Positions 59,601 through 64,000 of a stretch of 64,000 bases of DNA are shown here, piece after piece. The DNA lies in NCBI RefSeq assembly GCF_009498275.1, contig NZ_CP045643.1:2976001-3040000 (forward strand), given 5' to 3'. The position numbers and the translations under genes are program-made. The notes beneath the pieces are model-generated. The model did not search any database. It was not told where the DNA came from and saw only the letters and a list, made by a program, of their open reading frames with translations. The DNA comes from Streptomyces fagopyri. GTDB taxonomy: Bacteria > Actinomycetota > Actinomycetes > Streptomycetales > Streptomycetaceae. Within the stretch, counting starts at the first letter, position 1; every line of letters begins with the position of its first letter.

Positions 59601-59703
59601 CGCCTACGCGGGGGTGCCGGAGGAGGACGACGGGGTCGTGGGGGCGCGGCGGGCCGAGGCGGAGAAGATCCTGCGGATGATGGAGGAGCGGGGTGAGGAG
59701 TGA
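56662..59703 (+). CDS. 1013-residue TPR-repeat protein, partner of the Hsp90-like ATPase
   Basis: A large helical protein. The ATG at 56662 was chosen because it forms the ATGA overlap with the Hsp90-like gene; the longer frame is an artefact. Residues 1-330 form an N-terminal module (ENYEQPEGPARNARAEQLLA; YEIHSLHWVFKWMSAGMLDQ; HACELHNQGWWRAERDADTE). A Pro/Ala-rich linker lies near 370-410. The C-terminal 600 residues are tandem TPR-like pairs (RAEIADHAAMERGPEGIGLF; AGDPGEALAARARAAYVLAL; HQLGGFLLRQGRWAEAAEIL; RRAEAEKILRMMEERGEE at the end). No nuclease, protease or NTPase motif is seen. It may act as a client-selecting co-chaperone or a scaffold; the role is unknown. Confidence 0.85.
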   Translation: MSGPAMDFDTLRQAMGENYEQPEGPARNARAEQLLAEAEKLDIPLAVIEALGHQLKVYNYSSEKDKMFVPFARLLRLWDEHPEDFDEYEIHSLHWVFKWMSAGMLDQPHIPLASIEKWLGEMEYRYRLAGHSERAVRGAEFSVAAHLGDLERAERAHTAWLAADRDSMADCHACELHNQGWWRAERDADTEALELWRPVLEGEHSCAHEPHTVLASSLVPLLRLGRPEEARAHHLRGLRLVRPMESMRTAYADHVEFCALSGNEGRALELLAERPAYFTDSGDPRSRLDFMAVTALVMDRLTGLGLGGRTVPGPAGRVWTAGELAVHAREEALSLAARFDARNGTSYVSGRARARMDREPLVDRLPLGVRSARHVPTATAGAAPETDARPAPVPAPGTAARPGGDGPERATGPDLPALLAEARRLSRSRGPGAVAAWAAVSRAAEGRELEVRDRAEIADHAAMERGPEGIGLFHEAAELYDAAGDPGEALAARARAAYVLALVGGSEEALAAVTELYEKALALFADGGTGVSQTASVLVGRARILVHRVQESGEADGSGPARPGAAEADGIPAAEAAVRELLAFAGPHVADVRMASRAAEAQAMLGELAARSGDPEGAAELLGGAAEAYVAAGLPSFAVEYESRLVGIARHLGDAAGAERAARAALEHGGPALEPMGQAQLHLQLAEVLGDTEQFTAAAGHALEAAHWADEAGQGPTLGAWARHQLGGFLLRQGRWAEAAEILESALPDLTGDMHGDGAIVQTRWWLGDCLTELGEHSAAAENWLRAADIAQHWPEERDHAMLAHLAAEALGRAGLPAESEQAYARAGDLWRKLGNPHALVRSLRARAWASLRTGAGLDRARELMASAVRECEEAVRTVSEAGDERDPQVPLRLVAELGHTHRQFGDLVARSVTDDTQEGVARGLFEEALGHVTRAVSVFASLGDEALDAWTGAELAAGWLEADLLRPAAAAARARGVLSAYAGVPEEDDGVVGARRAEAEKILRMMEERGEE

Positions 59704-59832
59704 CGGGTTCGACGGGGGTGACCGGGTCCGTCGTCCCCGGCCCTGACGTCTCCCGCCCGCGCCGCCCCTGCCCGACCCGTCCATGCCTGAGGGTTGCCGC
59801 CCCCAGACCCCCGCTTCGGCCTTGAGGGCCTT

Positions 59833-59938
59833 GTCCTCAAGCGCCGGACGGGCTGAGGGTGCGGGCCTGCGCCGGAGAGTTCGGCCCGTGCTGAAAGGCC
59901 GGGGTCATGTCCTTCAGCCCGTCCGGCGTTCGAGGACG
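59833..59938. repeat. Dispersed streptomycete-type inverted repeat between TPR and DAK genes
   Basis: In the 388-bp gap (59704-60091) GTCCTCAAGCGCCGGACGGG with its continuation (59833-59856) is matched by an inverted copy (59915-59938) with two mismatches over 24 bp. I recall near-identical sequences (CGCCGGACGGGCTG) as common intergenic repeats in Streptomyces. The rest is GC-rich low complexity (repeated CCCGACCCGTC-like blocks). The stem may terminate the two convergent genes. Confidence 0.65.
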
Positions 59939-60091
59939 AGCCCTTCGGGCGACGCGGGGGTCCAGGGGGCGCGGCGCCCCTGGCGGGGTCCGGGGCGGAG
60001 CCCGGGGGACGGGTCGGGCAGGGGCGCCGGGGGACGGGTCGGGCAGGGGCGGCGGGGGCGGGACTCCCCGGGGTGTGTCGGGCCGCGGGTG

Positions 60092-61861
60092 CTACTCGAC
60101 CCCGATCAGCAGCAACGCGCCCTGCCGGCCCCCTCGATACACCACCGTGTCGACCGCCAGGTACGTCTCCCTGACCCGCGATTCGAGGCGCGCGGCGATC
60201 GCCCCGGGCGCTTCGTCGCCGAGGACCAGCGTCACCATCTCCCCACCGGCGGCGAGCATGCGGTCGATGACCGCCTCGGCCGTGGCCGCGATGTCCGCAC
60301 CGATCACCGCCACGTCCCCCTCGATCAGGCCGAGAACGTCCCCGGCCTGACAGATGCCCGCCATGGTCCAGGACTGCCGCTCGGCGACGGCGACCTCGGC
60401 GTACCGGGTGGCACCCGCCGCCGAGGTCATGGCGACGACGTCCTCGTCGAAGCGCCGCCCCGGCTCGTGCACGGCCAGCGCGGCGATGCCCTGGACCGCG
60501 GACCGGGTCGGGATCAGCGCGACCCGCACCCCCTCCGTACGGGACTGTTCCGCCGCGGCCGCCGCGGTGTGCCGCAGGTCGGCGTCGTTGGGCAGCAGCA
60601 CCACCTCGCGCGCGTGGGCCCGTCGTACGGCGTCCACGAGCTCCCCGCTGGCGGGCGGCTCGCCGGGCCGCGCGAGCACGGTGGTCGCCCCGGCCTCGGC
60701 GTACAGCCCGGCCAGTCCCTCGCCGGGCACCACGGCCACGACGGCCCGCTGCGCCCGCTCCCGCGGCGGCAGCCCCGCCGCACCGGCGGTGTGCGCGTCG
60801 CCGAGCCCGAAGTGCGTGATCCTGATGCGGTGCGGCCGTCCGGCCTCGACACCCGCCTCCACCGCGGCGCCCGCGTCGTCCACATGGACGTGGACGTTCC
60901 ACAGTCCGTCGCCGCCGACGACCACGAGCGAGTCCCCGAGGCGGTCGAGGCGCTCGCGCAACCGCGTCACGGCCGTGTCCTCCGCCTCCAGGAGGTAGAT
61001 GACCTCGAAGGCCGGTCCTCCGTCGTCCGGCCGGTCGTCCGCGCATCCGGGGTCGGCGTACCCGGCGGCGTCGCCGGGAGCGGGACGCGCACCGCCGGCC
61101 ACGCCGGCCTCGGTCACGGGGCCGGCCGCCACCGCCACGCGCGCGTGCGCCTCGCCCAGCGCCCACCCGGCGCGCGGGGACTCCCCCGTGAACGTCTCCA
61201 CCAGTGCCGCCAGCACCGCGACCAGCCCCCGGCCGCCCGCGTCGACCACACCGGCACGGGCCAGCACGGGAAGTTGCGTGGGGGTCGCCACGAGAGCGGC
61301 CCACGCTCCGTCGTAGGCCGCGCGCGCGACCGTCGCGCAGTCGCCCTCGGCACCTCCGGCCGCTTCGGCGGCGGCCGCGGCGACGGTGAGGACCGTGCCC
61401 TCGACCGGGTGCGCGACGGCCTCACGCGCGGAGTCGGCGGCCTGCCGCAGGGCGAGACGCAGTCCCCCGGCATCGGTGTGAGCGCTCTCGCCGTCGGCGG
61501 CCAGCACCAGCGCCATACCGCGCAGCAGCTGCGCGAGGATCGTCCCGGAGTTGCCGCGGGCCCCGATCAGCGCCCCGTGCGCCATCGCCCGCACCGCGTC
61601 GGCGAGCGTGGGCCGTCCGCCCGCCGCGCTCGCGCGGCCGGCGCCCGCGGCGGCGACCGTCTCGTGGCCGGCGAAGACCGCCTCCACCGCCGCCGCCGCC
61701 GACTCCACGGTCAGATAGAGGTTCGTCCCGGTGTCCCCGTCGGCCACCGGATAGACATTGATGGCGTCGATCTCCTCGCGGGCCCGTCCCAGCGCCTCCA
61801 GCGCGAGGCCGCACCAGGTGCGCACCGCGAGAGCATCCAATGTCTGCGGCACCTGCGGCAC
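60092..61861 (-). CDS. DAK2-domain (FakA-like) kinase with DegV-like C-terminus
   Basis: A 589-residue protein of the DAK2/YloV family. The GTG at 61861 follows AAGGGAGG and gives VPQVPQTLDALAVRTWCGLA; the upstream frame is rejected. Residues about 15-210 form the DAK phosphatase/kinase domain: EIDAINVYPVADGDTGTNLY holds metal and nucleotide ligands, and GARGNSGTILAQLLRG is conserved. The C-terminal region ends VVYRGGRQGALLLIGVE. Related FakA phosphorylates fatty acids with FakB partners; in Streptomyces the partner is unknown. It lies next to rpmB in the conserved recG-DAK-rpmB neighbourhood. Confidence 0.85.
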   Translation of the reverse strand: MPQVPQTLDALAVRTWCGLALEALGRAREEIDAINVYPVADGDTGTNLYLTVESAAAAVEAVFAGHETVAAAGAGRASAAGGRPTLADAVRAMAHGALIGARGNSGTILAQLLRGMALVLAADGESAHTDAGGLRLALRQAADSAREAVAHPVEGTVLTVAAAAAEAAGGAEGDCATVARAAYDGAWAALVATPTQLPVLARAGVVDAGGRGLVAVLAALVETFTGESPRAGWALGEAHARVAVAAGPVTEAGVAGGARPAPGDAAGYADPGCADDRPDDGGPAFEVIYLLEAEDTAVTRLRERLDRLGDSLVVVGGDGLWNVHVHVDDAGAAVEAGVEAGRPHRIRITHFGLGDAHTAGAAGLPPRERAQRAVVAVVPGEGLAGLYAEAGATTVLARPGEPPASGELVDAVRRAHAREVVLLPNDADLRHTAAAAAEQSRTEGVRVALIPTRSAVQGIAALAVHEPGRRFDEDVVAMTSAAGATRYAEVAVAERQSWTMAGICQAGDVLGLIEGDVAVIGADIAATAEAVIDRMLAAGGEMVTLVLGDEAPGAIAARLESRVRETYLAVDTVVYRGGRQGALLLIGVE

Positions 61862-62013
61862 CTGCGCCTCCCTTGAGCTGCTGGACTGGGACGCAGCGTA
61901 GACCCAGAGCGGGTTACTGACGGTAGCGGGTCCGGAGGAGGGCCGGGGCCGGCCCCGGGGGCCGCCATGGTAGTTTCGTTCTCCGGACGCAGTCGTTGTA
62001 TGCTGCTCCAGTT

Positions 62014-62087
62014 GCCCGATTCCGATCGGGCCTTCCCCCTGGCACCGCCACTCAGATCCTAGATCTTGATCCCGGCATGCCGGGATC
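62014..62087 (+). promoter_or_regulatory. Palindromes in the rpmB leader
   Basis: GCCCGAT-TCCG-ATCGGGC (62014-62031) is a 7-bp stem. The perfect 20-bp palindrome GATCCCGGCATGCCGGGATC (62068-62087) lies 36 bp before the rpmB start. Such structure could bind a regulator or act in the mRNA leader; zinc-dependent (Zur) control is possible because this L28 is the zinc type, but the sequence does not match the known Zur box. Confidence 0.4.
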
Positions 62088-62122
62088 CACCGTAAGTGCA
62101 TCTGAAGTCTTTGGAGTGACCC

Positions 62123-62308
62123 GTGGCTGCCAACTGCGACGTCTGTGGCAAGGGGCCGAGCTTCGGCAACAACATCTCGCACTCGCACCGCCGTACTTCC
62201 CGCCGCTGGAACCCCAACATCCAGCGTGTACGTACCGTGGTGAGCGGGACGCCGAAGCGCGTGAACGCTTGCACCTCGTGCATCAAGGCCGGCAAGGTGA
62301 CGCGCTGA
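62123..62308 (+). CDS. rpmB: 50S ribosomal protein L28, zinc-containing form
   Basis: A 61-residue protein. The GTG at 62123 follows TTTGGAG and gives [20 protein letters not shown]. The CDVC and CTSC pairs show the zinc-binding C+ form; Streptomyces commonly hold a C- paralogue elsewhere that replaces it when zinc is scarce. [20 protein letters not shown] is the conserved core. It is divergent from the DAK gene and has its own terminator. Confidence 0.96.
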   Translation: MAANCDVCGKGPSFGNNISHSHRRTSRRWNPNIQRVRTVVSGTPKRVNACTSCIKAGKVTR

Positions 62309-62348
62309 CAACCGCCAGCGCGCGGCCACTGCTGGTTCGCTTGCACTG

Positions 62349-62376
62349 AACCCGTCCACCTCACGGTGGGCGGGTT
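62349..62376 (+). terminator. Terminator of rpmB
   Basis: AACCCGTCCACC (62349-62360), TCAC loop and GGTGGGCGGGTT (62365-62376), followed by TTCT, form a stem of 12 bp with one mismatch about 40 bp after the rpmB stop. It lies between convergent rpmB and thiL. Confidence 0.75.
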
Positions 62377-62452
62377 TTCTGCTGTCCGCGCGCGAGGCCG
62401 GGGGAAGGCACGGCGCACGCCCTCGACGCGCACCGCACCGGCCCCGGCCGTC

Positions 62453-63418
62453 TCACGACTCGATGTCACCGAAGTGGTCCCAGCCGCCCTTGCTGGTCCA
62501 CGGCGCGCCGTCCACCGTGACCTGCGGCAGCGCGGAGGGGTTGAGGACCTCGCCGATCACCTTCCAGCGCGCGGGCAGCTTCACGTCCGGCGGGAAGGCC
62601 GCGACGATCGCGTGGTCCTCGCCGCCGGTCAGCACCCACTGGATCGGGTCGACGCCGACGGCCTGGCCGATGTCGTTCATCTGCGACGGGATGTCGATGG
62701 CGCCCGAGCGGATGTCGATCCTGACCTTGCTCGCCTCGGCGATGTGCCCCAGGTCGGCGATCAGCCCGTCACTCACGTCGCACATCGCCGTCGCCCCGAG
62801 CCCGGCGGCCGCGGGGCCCGCGTGGTACGGCGGTTCGGGGCGGCGGTGCGCCTCGACGAAGGCCCGCGGCGAACGGAAGCCGCGGGAGAGCACCGCGTGC
62901 CCGGCCGCCGACCAGCCGAGCCAGCCCGTGACGGCGATCACGTCGCCGGGCTGCGCGCCGCCCCGCGTCACCGGCTCGTGGTTGCGCAGGTCGCCGAGCG
63001 CGGTGATCGCGACGGTGATGGTGTCGCCCCGTACGACGTCGCCGCCGACCACGGCCGCGCCCGCGACCTGGCACTCGTCACGGATCCCGTCCATCAGCTC
63101 GGACGGCCAGGTCGCCGGGAGTTCGGCCGGTACGACGAGACCGAGCAGCAGCGCGGTCGGTACGGCGCCCATCGCGGCGATGTCCGCGAGGTTCTGGGCG
63201 GCCGCCTTGCGCCCGACGTCGTACGCAGTCGACCAGTCCCGGCGGAAGTGCCGGCCCTCCAGGAGGATGTCGGTGCTCGCCACGACCCTGCGGTCGGGCG
63301 CGGCCACCACCGCGGCGTCGTCGCCGGGGCCGACCCGGACCGCCGGGGTGGTGGTGAGACGCGAAGTGAGCTCCTTGATGAGCCCGAACTCCCCCAACTC
63401 GCCCACGGTGCCCTTCAT
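62453..63418 (-). CDS. thiL: Thiamine-monophosphate kinase
   Basis: A 321-residue ATP-dependent kinase that forms thiamine pyrophosphate from thiamine phosphate. The start MKGTVGELGEFGLIKELTSR at 63418 is the family start. VGPGDDAAVVAAPDRRVVAS holds the metal-binding Asp pair, LVVPAELPATW and GGDVVRGDTITVAITALG are conserved, and CDVSDGLIADLGHIAEASKV contains the nucleotide-binding DVSDGL. It precedes thiD in many actinobacteria, although that gene is not in this window. Confidence 0.96.
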   Translation of the reverse strand: MKGTVGELGEFGLIKELTSRLTTTPAVRVGPGDDAAVVAAPDRRVVASTDILLEGRHFRRDWSTAYDVGRKAAAQNLADIAAMGAVPTALLLGLVVPAELPATWPSELMDGIRDECQVAGAAVVGGDVVRGDTITVAITALGDLRNHEPVTRGGAQPGDVIAVTGWLGWSAAGHAVLSRGFRSPRAFVEAHRRPEPPYHAGPAAAGLGATAMCDVSDGLIADLGHIAEASKVRIDIRSGAIDIPSQMNDIGQAVGVDPIQWVLTGGEDHAIVAAFPPDVKLPARWKVIGEVLNPSALPQVTVDGAPWTSKGGWDHFGDIES

Positions 63419-63624
63419 CGTCGTACTGCTCCCTCTGCCGCCACCGGTGCCCGGTAGCGAGCCGTCTCTGTCCTCGGTACGGTCGAGTTGACCGTCAACT
63501 TGTGCAGTCCGCTCACCCCGGCGCGCAAGCCCCAGTCACCGCGGGTCTCCCCGCGGCGAGCGGCGACGCGATACCGTGGCGTTCCTTTTCCCCACATGAT
63601 CCTCGTGGCCGCCCTGGAGGTTCC

Positions 63625-63858
63625 GTGGTACAGGCGTACATCCTGATCCAGACGGAGGTCGGCAAAGCGTCGACCGTCGCCGAAACGATCAGCAAGATCC
63701 CGGGGGTGATCCAGGCCGAGGACGTGACAGGACCGTACGACGTGATCGTGCGGGCCCAGGCCGACACGGTGGACGATCTCGGCCGCATGGTGGTCGCGAA
63801 AGTCCAGCAAGTGGATGGCATCACCCGTACCCTGACCTGCCCGGTGGTGCACCTCTAA
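63625..63858 (+). CDS. Stand-alone Lrp/AsnC-type ligand-binding (RAM) domain protein
   Basis: A 77-residue protein. The GTG at 63625 follows GGAGG and gives MVQAYILIQTEVGKASTVAE. The sequence is a single RAM domain: ILIQTEVGKASTVAETISKI, PGVIQAEDVTGPYDVIVRAQ, and GRMVVAKVQQVDGITRTLTC. It has no DNA-binding domain, so it may form octamers or modulate partner Lrp proteins by amino-acid sensing. It is divergent from thiL with about 200 bp between the starts. Confidence 0.9.
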   Translation: MVQAYILIQTEVGKASTVAETISKIPGVIQAEDVTGPYDVIVRAQADTVDDLGRMVVAKVQQVDGITRTLTCPVVHL

Positions 63859-63878
63859 CCCCCGTCTACCCTTGGCCG

Positions 63879-64000
63879 GTGAACTCTTCCCGTCACCGGC
63901 ACACCACTCTTCTCGGGCTGCCCGTTCTCGCCCTGCTGATCACCGTCACGGGCTGCTCCTCAGCAGACGACGGCGCCTCGGCCGTGGTTCCCGGTCCGGG
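63879..64000 (+). CDS. DUF3515-like lipoprotein, 5' part cut by window edge
   Basis: The first 40 codons are visible. GTG at 63879 gives NSSRHRHTTLLGLPVLALL, then ITVTGCSSADDGASAVVPGP, so a lipoprotein signal with lipobox VTGC is clear. The DUF3515 assignment is from the usual neighbour of this Lrp-like gene; the family domain itself is beyond the edge. Confidence 0.65.
   Translation, partial: MNSSRHRHTTLLGLPVLALLITVTGCSSADDGASAVVPGP

Noticed and set aside
62014..62087. Zur box in front of rpmB
   Set aside because: The palindrome GATCCCGGCATGCCGGGATC does not resemble the AT-rich TGAAAATCATTTTCA-type Zur consensus.

Overview
The window is chromosomal DNA of a high-GC actinomycete, almost certainly a Streptomyces. 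The evidence is strong G/C at third codon positions, frequent GTG starts, a nsdA-like gene, the four tandem signal peptidases of the sipW-X-Y-Z type, a glnD/glnK/amtB cluster with a GlnR-type operator, and a gene order (comM, yraN, DUF2469, sip genes, rplS-trmD-rimM-khpA-rpsP, ftsH, ffh, glnD-glnK-amtB, nsdA, ftsY, glcP, smc, acyP, mutM, rnc-rpmF, coaD-rsmD, recG, DAK-domain gene, rpmB, thiL) that matches what I remember of the conserved Streptomyces core.

Two integrated elements bracket the left and middle of this core. The first, from beyond the left edge to about 4860, is phage- or plasmid-like. It carries the start of a DnaB-type helicase, a winged-helix protein with iteron-like repeats inside its gene (a candidate origin), an XRE repressor with a divergent operator/promoter region, and a large serine integrase. 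It has inserted into comM (yifB), leaving only about 85 codons of that gene here. The second, 39081-45501, is a compact pSAM2-like element with a tyrosine integrase, an excisionase, a rolling-circle-type Rep, two small cysteine-rich proteins and a GntR/UTRA (KorSA-like) regulator. It also has a large nested inverted repeat, a lipoprotein and other cargo, but no visible TraB/FtsK transfer gene. It sits between the stop codon of a CAP-domain gene and that gene's terminator, flanked by a 13-bp direct repeat, and it contains a tRNA-Ser 3' half that looks like a second, fossil attachment site.

Between the elements (5-39 kb) lie translation and ribosome genes (rplS, trmD, rimM, khpA, rpsP, a proline-tRNA ligase), protein targeting and quality control (four signal peptidases, Ffh, FtsY, FtsH), nitrogen control (AmtB, GlnK, GlnD), the differentiation regulator NsdA, a stand-alone primase-polymerase N-terminal domain, a cytosine/purine-type permease, an LLM flavin oxidoreductase, the glucose permease, SMC with an unusual hinge insertion, and acylphosphatase.

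Right of the second element (45.5-64 kb) come a flavodoxin-like reductase with a divergent HxlR regulator, the mutM/rnc/rpmF/DUF177 group, a DivIVA-like protein with a Q/Y-rich tail, coaD-rsmD and recG. These are followed by a translationally coupled Hsp90-like plus giant TPR protein pair that interrupts the expected recG to DAK order and is the best candidate in this window for an undescribed system. The window ends with a DAK-domain kinase, zinc-type L28, ThiL, a stand-alone Lrp-type ligand-binding domain and the first 40 codons of a DUF3515-like lipoprotein.
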